In this document: positions 1-13,100 of the stretch, piece by piece
Numbering within the stretch: the stretch's first letter is position 1
Layout: each line of letters begins with the position of its first letter
DNA from: Artemisia argyi
Lineage: Eukaryota; Streptophyta; Magnoliopsida; Asterales; Asteraceae
NCBI GenBank assembly: GCA_030686995.1
Contig: CM060695.1
Location: forward strand, 95,165,371 to 95,229,370
Length of the DNA stretch: 64,000 nucleotides
Direction of reading: 5' to 3'
The notes under the pieces: generated by a model
Databases searched by the model: none
Seen by the model: the letters and a program-made list of their open reading frames with translations, nothing else
Told to the model about the DNA's origin: nothing
Made by a program: the position numbers and the translations under genes

Positions 1-1963
1 TTAAAGGTACTGATTATGAGAGTTTTAAAGCATAAGAGTAAATTAGACCATAAAACTGATTTGTAAGGACACTTTATGACATAATAAGCTTAAAAAAACA
101 GATAAACAGCAACAAGCACAACAATACTCATGAATCCATATTTAAACTATTTTGACAGTTAAACTAAAAAAGTAAGCAACACAAGATTTTATTGAACAAT
201 GTAGCAATATCAAGCAAGAATTCTATTAAACTACACCTAAGAAACACAAATTAGCAAAGATAAGCAGTTTGTAAGCACACATACAATAAAAAGCAAAAAT
301 GTGAAAATAAGGCTTACAAAAGTGAATCCAAGCTAAACTGAGGAACCAAGGACCATAAACCACTTCCTATTGGCTTCCCATGAAACCTCTAACCCAGGGT
401 AATCCATAAGCAACCCTTCTCTAGCTTCTTCATCATTGCACACTATTTTTTTATTTTCACTCTATTTATTTTGATTTTTATGAATTTTTTACTTTTGATG
501 ACTTCAACTAATTTTAATACTTCTAATAGCTTATATTAGCTATGTTAAGAGCTTATATGAGCTTAGGAGTTCAAAACAACAGCAGATAACAACTATAAAG
601 CTTATTGAGATTTTTTAATTAAAGCAGAATTTCATAAACTGAAAATGAACATGAACTTGAAATTAAACTTGAATAAAATTTTATTACAACATGAAAACAC
701 TAGTACAATGCTTAAAAGTTTGTAATTTAACTGAAACAAAAAGCTACAAACTAAACGACATACATTAAAATTAAATAAAAACTAACTCTTAATTTTTCTG
801 CCTCTTGTTCCTTTTATAGCATCCCACATTGTTCCATGTATCATAAGGAGTGAATCCCACCAATTATCAGCCCTTGGATGTGTCTAAATCATCCCAATCG
901 TTCAAACATACTTTTGGCCCCAAAATCCCAAAGGGTAACTTGCAGCCGTTTTCTAAGCATTAAATGCTGTTGAGATGACTAGTGATGGCGGAGGTGACAA
1001 AATGTAGTGTAGCTTGAGCTTAAGGGTGATGGTGTAAGGTATGGCAGGTTGTAGGGTGAGGTAGAGGTTGTAGACTTGCCATATGGTATCTCCTGGGGCA
1101 AACCAAGGAGTGGGTTTTGTTGTGTGGGTGACAGGTGGAATTTGGGGTGGAGGATTGAGGCAAGTGGTGAAGGTGGAGGTGGAGTGGTGTTTGTGAAGTA
1201 GTAGGACGTGGGTGGAAGGTTAGGGATGAAGAGGTCAAATGGTCGTTGACCGTTTTATTTAATAAAAGGAGTGGGCTCTTATGCTTTTGGGCTTGGGTAA
1301 TTGTTTTGGACTAGGATTTGTTTTGTGTTTCGATTTTGGAATTGGATTTTGGTTTTATAAGGAATATAAGCCCAAGGACTTATGTTGTAAAATCTGATCC
1401 AGGGACCAAACTTGTAATTATTCCAAAGTTTATCAAAAAGGACATTTCTTGCCCTATGTAAATATTATAAGGACCTATTTGATATTTTTCCAAAATAAAA
1501 CATCTGGGGACCATTTTTGCCAATTTTCAAAGTATAGGGACCTCTTTTATAAATTCCTTGAATTTATCATCTAGGGGTCAAACTTGACAACTTGTGAATT
1601 ACCACGGACCCTTTAATGATAAAATTCCATTTTTAAACACTAGGGGTATTTTCTGCCAATTTTGATATTTTGAACTTTCAAGGGTAAATTTTGTTATTCC
1701 ATGATTCCTGAGGGATTGTTGTTGACTTTTCTTTAAAATAATTTTCCCAGGGACCATTTCTGACATTTCTTGAAAGTTAAGGGACTGATTTTGCAAATTG
1801 TGTAAACTTTGCCCGTTTTCCTCTGTTTTCAGTTCTTTTATGTTTGAAACATATAAAAACACATTCCAAGAATATTTGTAGTATTATGTGATGTTTCTGA
1901 GTGTTTTTAAATGTTTTTGTTGTTCAGATTGGACAGAAATGATGAGTTTTTAAAGACTCATCA
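1..1963 (-). repeat. G1 3' LTR (partial)
   Basis: Matches 12453-14408 over its whole length with scattered substitutions and small indels. For example, the stretch around 200-225 has about 10 extra bases against the right copy. The inner edge reads GACTCATCA on the plus strand, i.e. TGATGAGTC as LTR start on the minus strand, directly followed by the polypurine tract. Reading frames within it (e.g. 1020-1238) recur in the other LTR without any sign of selection and are not called as genes. Confidence 0.9.
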
Positions 1964-1976
1964 ATCCCCTACACTT
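1964..1976 (-). other. G1 polypurine tract (PPT)
   Basis: On the minus strand this reads AAGTGTAGGGGAT immediately before the LTR start TGATGAG. It is the expected primer for plus-strand DNA synthesis of G1. Two near-copies of AGTGTAGGGG lie further inside (near 2570 and 2735). Confidence 0.8.
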
Positions 1977-2839
1977 AACTATTGCTAGTCCCTAGCAATC
2001 TAGCATCCACTAACAACCCATTTTTTAAAATTTAATGGATTTGATGTCTCTTTACCAAAAGCCATTACTTCTAGAGTAGCCAAATGTTTCAGTTCAAGTA
2101 AGAACTATGGTACACTGATAACCATATGATTTTGAGCAAACCATAAGCGGTTTAACGGATTTGATTTGAGGGGAGAGCCTTTCTAAACAAAGGTTAGTCT
2201 AAGTAAGGAAATGGGCACTCTGCTCACATCAAAGTAACTGCTGTCTCCCTTATGGTCGACGTTCTCTCCTCCCATCCTCTTCTCTCCCTACCGGTCGCTG
2301 AATAGAACTCTTCTTTGCCGTTCTGGTTGGCTTATATACAATTTTTGGCAAATTGTCAGCCATAAACGGATTTGAGATATTTTTACCAAGAGCCGTTTGC
2401 TCTCGGATTAGCCAGTCCTTATGTGCATTAGACATGGTGGATTGATAACCATTTGTTGTGTTAATGCCAAGTACTTCCACTAAGTGAAAATTTTGAAAAA
2501 AAATTTAAAATTTTTGGCAAAAACGGGGGTACTAGAAGTATAATGTGATTAAATTCGCTAGAATTTCCCCCTACACTTAGAATTGAATATTGTCCTCAAT
2601 ATTCAAAGTCCCGGCTATTATGCCAACTCTTTGAACGTAAAAAGGCAAAATTACTAGCTAAATGTGGGACCAACATTTATTTATTTTTATTTTTCATTCA
2701 TTTTTATTTTATTTACAGCAGGGGCAACTCCCCTACACTTGGGTGGTAGAACAGAGAAAGAAGACAGAGACATAGGTGAGAACCCATGCGATGCTAATGT
2801 TTTTGTTTACCGAGTCACTAGCTTGACTCGACCCCGTAT
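1977..2839 (-). other. G1 3' non-coding region between integrase and PPT
   Basis: No convincing gene. On the minus strand it holds, in order after the integrase stop: a GAGTC...GACTC hairpin followed by GGTAAACAAAAACA (2799-2832); a second hairpin built on AGTGTAGGGGAGTTGCCCCT (about 2719-2745); a TTGAATATTGAGGACAATAT box followed by AGTGTAGGGGG (2561-2608); and degenerate roughly 100-bp units containing GGCTAxTCCxxGAGCAAACGGCTC (near 2040-2100 and 2340-2420). All four have counterparts at 38061-38852 in G2. The small reading frame at 2250-2480 is part of these repeat units and is not considered coding. Confidence 0.7.
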
Positions 2840-3952
2840 TCATTTGTCCGTGGGGAAAGTTTGGAGATCTGGGACAACCACTGGTGGTATGTCCCCTCTA
2901 AAATAGTGTTCCAAACGATGACCATTCACTTTAAAATTGGGACCGTCTGGTTGCAATAACTCAATAGTTCTATATGGATACACTTTTGCTACAGTAAATG
3001 GTCCAGACCAACGGGTTTTTAGTTTACTCGAGAAAATTTTCATTCTAGAATTGAAAAGAAGAAGTCTGTCACCAACGTTGAAAACGCGGTTCTTTATTTT
3101 AGAGTCATGTATCTTCTTAGTCTTTTCTTTATAGATTAAAGAATTTTCGTAAGCTTGATCACGTAGTTCATTTAGTTCGTTTAACTGAACCTTGCGGTGA
3201 TCACCCGCTGTTTGGATGTCAAAGTTTGCATGTTTCAAAGCCCAGTAGGCTTTGTGCTCTAATTCGATCGGAAGATGACATGTCTTCTCGTACACCAACT
3301 TATATGGAGTACACCCAATGGGTGTTTTATAAGCTGTACGAAAAGCCCAGAGTGCGTCATCCAGTTTGTCCGACCAAGAGGCACGGTTTTCACCTACCGT
3401 CCTCTCCAGAATTCTCTTTATGCCCCGATTTGAGACCTCCACCTGCCCACTAGTTTGGGGGTGATATGCAGTAGAAAGACGGTGAGTTACACCGTATTTC
3501 AGCATCACTCTTGCAAATTGATCATTGTAGAAGTGTGTACCACGATCACTGATAATGGCACGAGGAGTCCCGAATCTAGCAAAGAGAGACTTCAGAAATT
3601 TTACAACAACTCGGGCATCATTATTGGGTAAAGCTTTCGCCTCAACCCATTTAGACAGATAGTCGACAGCCACGAGTATGTATTAATTCCCTCTTGAAGA
3701 CGGGAACGGGCCCATAAAGTCTATGCCCCAGATATCAAATATTCCGCAGACTTTGATGGCGTTTTGCGGCATCTCATTCTGTTTGGAAATATTCCCGTGA
3801 TGTTGACAAGCATCACAAGTTCTGACAATATCTTGGGCATCCTTATAGATTGTGGGCCAAAATAATCCGGAATCAAACACCTTATTTGCGGTGTAATTTG
3901 GGCTATGATGTCCCCCCGTGGGTCCATCATGGCAGGCTTTTAGAATTTCCAT
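2840..3952 (-). pseudogene. G1 integrase (broken)
   Basis: Integrase domain of the G1 polyprotein, which would insert the retrotransposon cDNA. The N-terminal zinc-binding pattern is visible as H..H (GGHH) followed by CDAC. The catalytic core shows IDFMGPF (first Asp), ISDRGTHF (second Asp) and SGQVEVSNRG (Glu). A C-terminal part with VGDRLLLFNSR resembles the GPY/F-type module and ends in a natural stop at 2840-2842. A premature TAA at 3683-3685 splits the zinc domain from the core, and a TGA at 3977-3979 separates integrase from RNase H, all in one frame. The catalytic residues survive but a single protein cannot be made. Confidence 0.9.
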
Positions 3953-3976
3953 GGCTTCAGTACCATGAACACACTG

Positions 3977-5713
3977 TCAGATGACTTGATCCGCACAGAT
4001 TTTAAATAGGTACGGGTCTTCCCTAAAATAGTGTTTAACGTCTTTGAAGAATTTTCTCTTTGTTTGGGACGACATTCCTTTCACTACAAAATTACCCGCA
4101 TGGTAATTTGCAAAATCTGCAAACCATGGGGTAGTGGTATCATCCCAACTAGAGATTAAATTTAGTGTCTCCAGAGGAAAGGTTTCATTAATTTCCTTTC
4201 TTTCGAGAACTTCCTGATGAGGGTTCTCTAGATGGGATAAGTGATCAGCCGCAAGGTTTTCTGCTCCTTTTTTATCTCGTATTATAATATCGAATTCTTG
4301 TAGGAGCAGGACCCAACGGAGCAACCTCGGCTTTGCGTCCTGTTTTGCAAACAGGTATTTTAAGGCCGAGTGGTCTGTATACACCACACATTTTGTTAGG
4401 ATCAAGTAAGGCCTGGATTTCTCAAAGGTATATACCACAACTAATAGTTCTTTTTCTGTGGTGGTATAATGCGTTTTAGCTTCTGTCATGGTCTTACTAG
4501 CGTAGTGAATCGGCTAAAAATGTTTGGCTTTGCGTTGCCCCAGAACTGCACGAATTGCAAAGTCACTTGCATCGCACATTAATTCAAATGGCAAGTCCTA
4601 GTCGGGGGCAACGAGAATCGGTGCTTCGGTAAGCCTTTTCTTTAGAATGAAAAAAGATTTGACACACTCAGGGGAAAAGATAAAAGGAGCTTCCTTTTCA
4701 AGAAGGTGAGTCATGGGCCAGGCTATTTTGGAGAAATCTTGAATAAATCTCAGATAAAACCCCGCATGGCCTAGGAAACTCCTTATTCCCTTAACAGTGG
4801 TGGGATGAGGTAGTTTAGCAATTACATCGAATTTTGCTCTATCTACTTCAATCCTATTCTTTGAAATTTTATGGCCGAGGACAATGCCCTCTTTAACCAT
4901 AAAATGGCTTTTCTCCTAATTTAGACACAAATTTGTGTCTTCACAGCGTTTCAGCATGATTTCCAAATTGGAGAGACAAGACTTGAAAGAATCCCCGATG
5001 ACTGAGAAGTCATCCATAAACACCTCCATTGTTTTCCCGATGGTGTCGGAGAATATGGCCATCATGCATCGTTGGAACGTGCCAGGAGCGTTGCATAGGC
5101 CAAATGGCATACGACGATAGGCGAAAGTTCCATACGGGCATGTGAAGGTGGTTTTTTCTTGATCCTGTGGATCAATGGGGATCTGAAAATACTCTGAAAA
5201 ACCGTCCAGGAAACAATAGTACTCATTTCCTGCCAATATTTCAAGCATCTGGTCCATAAAGGGTAGAGGAAAGTGGTCTTTCGTGGTGGCGTCATTTAAT
5301 TTTCTATAATCTATGTATACACGCCATCCAGTAACCAAACGAGTTGGTATCAACTCATTTTCCTCATTCGTGACAACAGTTATGCCACCCTTCTTTGGGA
5401 CACAGTGGATTGGGCTTACCCAAGGACTATCAGATATCGGGTAGATTAATCCTGCATCTAGAAGTTTGAGAACTTCTTGTTTGATTACATCATGGATCTT
5501 TGGATTTACCCGTCTCTGATGTTGAACCGCAGGTTTAAAGTCATCTTCCATAAGAATTTTGTGTGTATAAAATTCCGGGTTAATACCCCTTATATCAGAT
5601 AATTTCCAAGCAATAGCTTGCTTGTGTGACTTTAACACCTTTATTAGAGCAGTTCTCTCCTCATCAGTTAAATCTTTTGTTATAATCACGGGTAACTTGT
5701 CGTTACCCTCCAA
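3977..5713 (-). pseudogene. G1 reverse transcriptase-RNase H (broken)
   Basis: The RT spans 4916-5713 and continues after an in-frame TAG (4916-4918) to 4601. RT hallmarks include VYIDYRKLN, CFLDGFSEYFQIP (first catalytic Asp), MPFGLCNAPGTFQ and the FMDD box (residues about 232-235 of the 265-residue stretch). The downstream part has LGHAGFY. Further in-frame stops follow at 4598-4600 and 4514-4516. RNase H resumes at 4489 with [17 protein letters not shown] and AADHLSHL, ending at TGA 3977-3979. LDGFSEY has Glu where related elements as I recall them have Gly. All pieces share one frame, so the damage here is point mutations rather than rearrangement. Confidence 0.92.
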
Positions 5714-5808
5714 AAAAGTGTATTCCAGATGAGGAGGTAAGTCTTTGAGTTCGACTTCAGGAAATTCATCAGTTTTCTCAACATATTTGATTTCCTGTTT
5801 ATGAAGTG

Positions 5809-6732
5809 CTAGTGGTAGAATAGGAGGATGGGAAGGATCTTTGTTAACAATTGCTTAAGTAGCATGATATCCCCCACTGGGTCAATCTCCTGGTGATCAA
5901 TTCTAGTAGGAATTGAATCACTCTTAAGAAAGGCCTCTATTTCCTCGAGGATGAAGTCACTTCCCTCAAACGGAGTGAGGGAAGGAGAAGAATTAGCGAT
6001 TATGGGGTAAGAAGATGGAGTAGAACCACCACCCATAGAATCATCTGAGTAACCAAGAACTTCTTGAGCGTACTCCTCAGCTGCAACATCAATGACATCT
6101 ATTCGGTTAACCGACTCAGAGTCATAATTTGAGGAGTACCTCAAAGTTTGATCGAGGTTAAATGTGATTGCTTCCGTACCCACACATAATGTGATCTCAT
6201 GTTCAAAGACATCTATGAGAGCACGGCCCGTTTTAAGGAATCCTCTTCCAACAATTAGAGGAACCCATTGATCCGCATCAAATTCAACAACGACAAAGTC
6301 GGCTGGAAAATGAAACTTCCCTACTTTTACAAGTACGTCCTCAGCAATGCCAAGAGGACGAGATATTGATCTGTCTGCAAGCTCTAAATTCATGCAAGTA
6401 GGTGTAAGTCCTGGAAGAGATAGTTTCTTCCATACTGAATGTGGCATCAGGTTGATGCTGGCACCAAGATCGGCCAAGGCATAGCAATCAACCATTCCTG
6501 GAAATACACAAGGTATTAGAAATTTTCCAGGATCTCCGAACTTCTCAGGAAGCTTCTTTAATAGAACTCCAAAGCAGTTCTCATTTAACGGAGTTTTAGC
6601 CATTTCAAACAGCTTTTCCTTATTACTCAACAAATGTTTAATCGTTGATGCAAACTTGGGCATCAAAATGATAGCATCCACGAAGCTAATGTCAAAATGT
6701 AATTCTTGAAATATTTCGAAGAATTTGTCCAT
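5809..6732 (-). pseudogene. G1 aspartic protease region (broken)
   Basis: Retropepsin-like segment of the polyprotein, which would cleave Gag-Pol. The active site is ADLGASINLMP (Asp at about residue 88 of this 307-residue stretch), followed by a C-terminal acidic linker. The frame is continuous with gag upstream through a premature TAA (6844-6846). Downstream, a 1-base shift around 5840-5860 throws the frame off: it stops at 5809 while the RT linker continues in another frame. The DLGAS signature is intact, unlike in the G3 protein. Confidence 0.85.
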
Positions 6733-6843
6733 TTGATGACTAGCTTTCTTGCGAAGCTTTTGATCACTTAATCGTGATAGGTATGGTATTGAAGATTTAG
6801 GGGTGGTTTTTGGATTATCAAAGGGAGCTGGTGGAGTTTTAGT

Positions 6844-8534
6844 TTAGACCGGAATAACTGGAGTAGGGACGTCATTGGTACCTCCATTATTAATGGGAGG
6901 TATCGTGTCCGTTGTAACTTCAGTTTCTTTTTCCAATACCTCAGGATAAGAGAAAGAGGTAGATGGAGTTTTGGGTCCTTTGTAAGAAGCTCCACTCTTG
7001 GTTGTGATCGCCTTTACATCGCCCCTCGGATTAGCGATCGTATTGCTAGGTAATGTACCTGAGCCCGAGGGTCGTTCATTTAAAGACTTCTTTAGGTCAG
7101 AGATTTGACCGATCAACAACCGGTTCGTTTCTTCCTGGGTCTTCATGGATTGTTTCAGTAATTCATCAGAGGGAGTTGGGGTTTGAACAACAGCTTGGTT
7201 AGGAAAGTTTTGTACTCTGTTGTTTTGGTTAAACCCTTGGTTTTGAAATTGCCCCTGATTAGGGTTTCCATGAAAATACCCTTGGTTTAAGTTACCCTGT
7301 CCCGAATTCCTGTTAAAGTTTCCTTGGTTTTGGAAACTCTGTGGATGACATTGATTGAAATTACCTTGGTTAGGAAAACCTTGGTTATTTCTATTCTGGT
7401 TCTGAGGACGGTTTTGAGTATTCTGGTTTTGATGAAAACCAGGTGGTACAGGGTAAGTGTTCGGACACCATGGTGGTTCAGCAGGAGGATGGTATTGATT
7501 GCCTCCTTGATTACAACTCCCGGCAATCGCGTTTGTTTCAAACATGTTACTATCAGTGGCAGTACAGTTATAGTAAGCATGAGGTCCACCGCAAGTAACA
7601 CAAACATCCACTTTCTTCACTTCAGCATGTGAAGGATTCTGTGGGAAAGAGACTTTTTTCTGGTTGGATAGAACCAAAGCCTGAATGGCATCCGTGATTT
7701 TATCAATCTTAGCATCGGTGCTAGATTGGTTCACGGTAGATGAAGTAGAAGGATCGACCTGTTTATTTCGTGTGGTTCGAACCTTGGACTTGTTTTCAAT
7801 TATGGCTAAGGCTTCTTTGACGGTTTGACTCAAAAAGTTACCTCCCGCTGAGGCATTGAGGGAGTCTTGATCCGCTTGGCTCACTCCATATAAAAAGTAT
7901 CGAGTTGCATTAACTCGGAAAAACCGTGGTGAGGACATTTGCGCAGCAATTCTTTAAATTGGTCCCATGCTTCACTAAATGATTCACCAAATTTTTGAGA
8001 AAACTTGGTGATTTCATTTTTCAAAAAGGCAGTTTTTGAAGGTGGAAAGAATTCGTTCACAAATTTTTTCACTAGATCTTCCCATGTTTCTATCGATCAA
8101 GGGGGTTGTTTTTCCAGCCAGACTCTGGCTGCTCCCTCGAGGTAAAATGGGAAAAGAAGTAGTTTTATTGAGTCCTGTGGGACATTCTTATACTTAATGG
8201 TAGATGTAATCTTGTTAAACCATCGTATGTGCGAATGAGGATCGTCCCTTTCGAAACCATAGTACTGACTCGATGTTACCAGATTGAGTAACCCGGTTTT
8301 AAGTTCAAAGTTGTCAGATACAATGGAGGGTACAACAATAGCTTCTCCGTAACCCTCAATGGGTGCTTGGAGAAGCTCGGACATGGGTCGGTCTTCTGCC
8401 ATAATGACTGAAGGTTCAGATTCAATCTGAATATCAGTTTCGATTTTGGGGGCAGAATGTCTCCGTGTATGTCCTCGAGGAATGGTGACAAGCTCGCGAT
8501 GAGGACTTGTAGACCTTGAAGAACGAGTGCGCAT
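6844..8534 (-). pseudogene. G1 Gag (broken)
   Basis: Capsid/nucleocapsid precursor. The start ATG at 8534 opens a basic N-terminus (RTRSSRS, RRHS), followed by the capsid-like segment ending WLEKQPP. A TGA at 8097-8099 interrupts it. The frame continues (TWEDLVKKFVNEFFPPSK, WDQFKELLRKCPHHG) until a 1-base shift near 7885-7900. The second part (6844-7938) contains a knuckle CVTCGGPHAYYNC (CX2CX3HX4C). Then comes a long Asn/Gln-rich tract with repeated NQG/NFNQ units (about 7170-7430). A premature TAA at 6844 separates it from the protease. The leader before the ATG would be about 150 bp without the inserted solo LTR. Confidence 0.88.
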
Positions 8535-8568
8535 GCACTGAGATAACTCTAAGAAGCCTTAGAGTAAA

Positions 8569-9989
8569 TGATGAGGCGAAAAATGAACCGTTTTTAGGGG
8601 GTCATTTAAGCCCGGAATTGGATTTATTTGATCAAATATTGCCCTAAATCGTTCCTTTTGTGATTTTAGGTACTTTGGGAGTGAATTCTGGAAAAGGAAA
8701 CATTTTGGATGTTTTTGGAGCATAAAAGTGAAGAAAACGGCAAAGACTTAATTTTCCATGCTGGGATCAGTACCTGACGGCGTCAATAAGGAAAATATGA
8801 CGGCGTCAAGAGCAAAATGCATGACGACCCAGAGAAAACGTGACGGCATCAGAAGTAGGGCGTCAAGAGTTATTTTGGTGACGGCCTGAAGAAGAATTAC
8901 ACATGATGGCATCAGACCCAGATCTAGGCAGTCCGAGAACTTTATTGGCGGCGAGATGACGGCGTCAGAAATTTACTCTTGACGCAGTCACCTCACAAAA
9001 TCTATATATACTTTTCTATTTTTCATTCATTAAAAGAGGAACTTGTGTGGAGAATACTAGGGTCCAACCTATTAAACCCTAGGTCATTTGTAATAGTATT
9101 TTCAAGGGTTTTCACCCCTTGAAACCTTTCATGTTCAATTAAGATAAGTCTTCTTTCAATTCATTCAATATGTCTATGTGTTGTTTGAATATATCTTATG
9201 CTTGTCTTGATTATAACATGCTAGGCTAGATCTTTCATGTGTTTGCTTAGATGTAATGAAACCTAGATGTTGATTATAGGTTGATTGCTTGTTTATAGTT
9301 GTAATGAATGAATGATTTCAATGTTAGGCTTAAGAAAACTGGCAGATCTCCATTGTGTAACTTGCTTGAACGTCTTAAGAAACATGAATCGATGTGTACT
9401 AGGTTTTTATGATTGTATTTAATGCATGAGCGAATTCTAGTGATCCCATGTTAGGAGCTTCTTAGCCGGCTCGACATAGGAGTGAAGTAGGAGCTTATAG
9501 GATTGGGGAAGTAAGTACGCCACCCCATGAATGGTATTAAGGAATACAATCCGTCATCCACGCAACCGTAACAAGTAATAACCTGTAAAAGATATATAGG
9601 GAGTAGTGAAATCTAAGTAAACACAATTCTCCCATATATTGCTTACACCACTATCTTAATTTAGTTTATTTTCATTTTTGTTATTTTATTTTGATTGCAT
9701 CTTAGTCATTGGGTTAGTTAATTAACAACTAATTCCGCCCCACTTCCAAAAACCCGAGATTTTATTTGCTTTTATAAAATATAAAAAAATACAAAAAGAA
9801 TCATCCCTCACCTCTAGACCTAGTTTTTAGGTTTTCTAATCCTAGCGACACTATTCCTGAGTTGAACGATCAATCCCCCGGTACTTGTCACTATACTATA
9901 CTACAACGATCAGGTACACTGCCTGGTGGGGGTTGTAAGCTTCTCGAGATCCTTCGAGAGGTAAAGCCTGGTGCAATTCCCACGCATCA
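8569..9989 (+). mobile_element. Solo LTR of the G3 family, inserted in the G1 leader
   Basis: A 1421-bp sequence beginning TGATGAGGCG and ending CACGCATCA, collinear with the two G3 LTRs (26494-27910, 42748-44164) and with 57678-59085. It is flanked by a perfect 5-bp duplication GTAAA (8564-8568 and 9990-9994), and no internal element sequence remains. A solo LTR arises by recombination between the two LTRs of a full element. It lies between the G1 gag start and PBS, in opposite orientation to G1, so it arrived after G1. Confidence 0.93.
8774..9010 (+). promoter_or_regulatory. TGACG-palindrome array and TATA box in solo-LTR U3
   Basis: Repeated TGACGGCGTCA and half-site variants (TGACGACCC, TGACGGCATCA, GGGCGTCAAG, TGACGGCCTG) between about 8774 and 8990 precede a TATA-like TCTATATATA at 9001-9010. 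TGACG is the core bound by plant TGA-class bZIP factors; function here is inferred. Confidence 0.6.
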
Positions 9990-10106
9990 GTAAAAAAGTA
10001 AAATCTTTTTGGTTTTTTTATATAAATATGAACAGAGATGGTAAATTTACAATGAGTGTGTATTCAGAACCACTTATGCTTACAAATTCGTTGTACGCAG
10101 CACACC

Positions 10107-10124
10107 TCCCCGGCAGCGGCGCCA
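10107..10124 (-). other. G1 primer binding site
   Basis: On the minus strand it reads TGGCGCCGCTGCCGGGGA, five bases inside the LTR end. It is complementary to a tRNA 3' end of the tRNA-Asp type used by Athila/Tat elements (identity from memory). It is the same 18-mer as the G2 PBS at 36017-36034. Confidence 0.85.
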
Positions 10125-10129
10125 AAATT

Positions 10130-13100
10130 TGATCAGTGCTAAACAATCAGATAATATTGACCAAGATAAATGGTCAACAAGTCAAAAACAGCTTAGACTA
10201 ATGCTCCGCGGATACAATGTATCCTCGGGTCGTTAATCCCAACGAGGTGTGAAATCTGTAATAAAACAGATTTTGGGATCGGGTGATTATGAATGGGAAT
10301 AGGTGAGAATGTTTTATACCACTGATTTATACAGTGAAACAATTTAAACAATATACTTAAACAGTTACGTGAACTAAAGACGTTTATAAACTAAAAACTT
10401 ATGTCTACGTACGGGAAAAAAGGTGAGTTTTAATGAAAATTAAACTACAGGGGGTGAAAATGAAAATTCTATAAACTTATATTTAAAAGAAAATTTAATT
10501 AAAAAGAAAATTATTTTTTAGATTATTTTATTATTTAATATTAATTATTTTCTATTTTAATCTATTTAATTATTAATTGAAACTAATTTAAATTTCTAAA
10601 TAATACTGATTTAACTTAGAAAAATTATGAATTTTTTTATAAATCTATTTAACCGTTACAGGAATCCTACAAAATTATAAAAATTATTTTCAAACTATTT
10701 ATCTAATTATTATTAATTAATTACTATTTATTAATTATTTAAATCTAATTTAAATTAAACTAAAATACTATTTTAAGTGAGAAAATTAAAAATTAAATCT
10801 TAAAAATTATAAAATAAATTAAAACTATTTTTGAAACTGAAATTCCATTTTTTTATACTTTTTATATATTTATTATTAATTAAAAACTAATTATTAATTA
10901 TTTTAAAATAATTAAAATTATAATAAATACTAAATGAACATTGAAAAATGTAAAACTTTTTCTAAAATTATTTTATAACTACAGGAACTTATAAAAATTA
11001 TAAAAATGAAAATTGCTTTTGAAATAAGCTGAAAAATATGCTAAGTAGCTTAAATAGAAACTATCACATATTTTATTTTTGTCTTTTTCTGGATTTTATT
11101 TTACAAAACTATTTTTTTACTAAAAATAAGTAACTTTAATAAAGGCACTTTGGTTAGATCTTAAAAATAAGCACTTTGGGCACAAAAGTTCACAACAGTT
11201 TATATATATAGCTTATTAGGTTTTATTAGAACTTGAATAAACTATCAAATGATGTCTTAAGTTCAAATAAGCTACAAACAGGTATGAACCAACTTGAAAT
11301 AAGCAAAAGGGCACAGATAAGCACACAAGATAAGCTGATATAAGCAAATAAGCAATTGGCTAAAAACTGAGCACCAAATAGGCCAAATTGGCAAACTTGC
11401 AGACCCTGTGGGCCACATAGGGGTGAACTATGGTCTGAATTGAAGCCTGCTCCAATAAGGTGAGCTTATTGGCATTCCAAAAAGCTAAGGCTCAAAGGAT
11501 GGGGCTTACAGGTCAGCTTATGGAAAACTTGTGAAAAAGCTTGTGTATGCTGATGATTCAGTGCACACAGTGTAATGGGACAAACAAAAATCTATAAGCA
11601 GCCCTAGCAAATAAGCTGGACATGGCAAAACAAGCAATGGACCTTTAAGATGGGTGGATGAGCTTTGCAAAAAGCCTAAACACACAAGCTTGGGATCACT
11701 GAAGAGCTTGTTTAGAGCTTATGAAAATGGCTCACCTACAGTGATGACTCAGTGTAGGGAGTGATTTTGAGAAGACAACATGAGCATGATAAGCAGTTAA
11801 AATAAGCAAGAAATGGAAATATAAGCACATAATCAGTAAACTAGCCAGAAGGGCTTCACAAAACAACAAATATCAAAAGCTAATGTTAACTAATGAACAA
11901 GTAGCAAGCTTATGAAATAGGCTTGTGAGCCTGAGCACAGGAGAACTTTGTGAAAAAGTGCCAACAAGAAGCTACCAAATAAGCAGTTTAACCAAGTTAA
12001 TAAAAATAATTAAAAATACTCTAATGAAGATAAGCAGTAAAATATTATAATCTTAAAAGCACAAGACTTGAAACCTAGTATTAAGATCAAAAGAAAATTA
12101 ACTAATTAAATAAAAAACTGTTTAATTATGAATTTGAATTTTTACTAATATGATCTAAGTTGACTTAGATGAGATTTAAAGCTAATATATTAACTAATTA
12201 TGTTATATTAAGCTAATTAGATATGAAATTAAGCTATATTATCAGCTAATGAGTTAATATGATGAAATTGATGCTAAGTAATCTAACAGTGAACAAATTA
12301 AAAGAGTTTAACAGCTATTTTGACTTTCTTTTAAGTAAGTACTGGTTTTGATGACTTAGCTGAGTTAATAGGTCCTATTGTAGCATACATCAAACAAGAA
12401 CAACACCACAAGCAACCTTCACCATAGAGAAATCCATAGAACCAAACACTCCTTAAAGGTACTGATTATGAGAGTTTTAAAGCATAAGAGTAAATTAGAC
12501 CATAAAACTGATTTGTAAGGACACTTTATGACATAATAAGCTTAAAGAAACAGATAAACAGCAACAAGCACAATAATACTCATGGATCCATATTTAAACT
12601 ATATTGACAGTTAAACTAAAAAAGTAAGCAACACAAGATTTTATTGAACAATCTAGCAAGAATTCTATTAAACTGCACCTAAGAAACACAAATTAGCAAA
12701 GATAAGCAGTTTGTAAGCACACATACAATAAAAAGCAAAAATGTGAAAATAAGGCTTACAAAAGTGAATCCTAGCCAAACTGAGGAACCAAGGACCATAA
12801 ACCACTTCCTATTGGCTTCCCTTGAAACCTCTAACCCAGGGCAATCCATAAGCAACCCTGCTTTAGCTTCTTCATCATTGCACACTATTTTTTTATTTTC
12901 ACTCTATTTATTTTGATTTTTATGAATTTTTTTACTTTTGATGACTTCAACTATTTTTAATACTTCTAATAGCTTATATCAGCTATGTTAAGAGCTTATA
13001 TGAGCTTAGGAGTTCAAAACAACCACAGATAACAACTATAAAGCTTATTGAGATTTTTGAATTAAAGTAGAATTTCATAAACTAAAATTGAACATGAACT

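Noticed and set aside
1020..1238. His/Pro-rich minus-strand frames in G1 LTRs (also 13422-13697)
   Set aside because: They lie in LTR sequence, differ between the two copies in a non-coding manner and show no domain.
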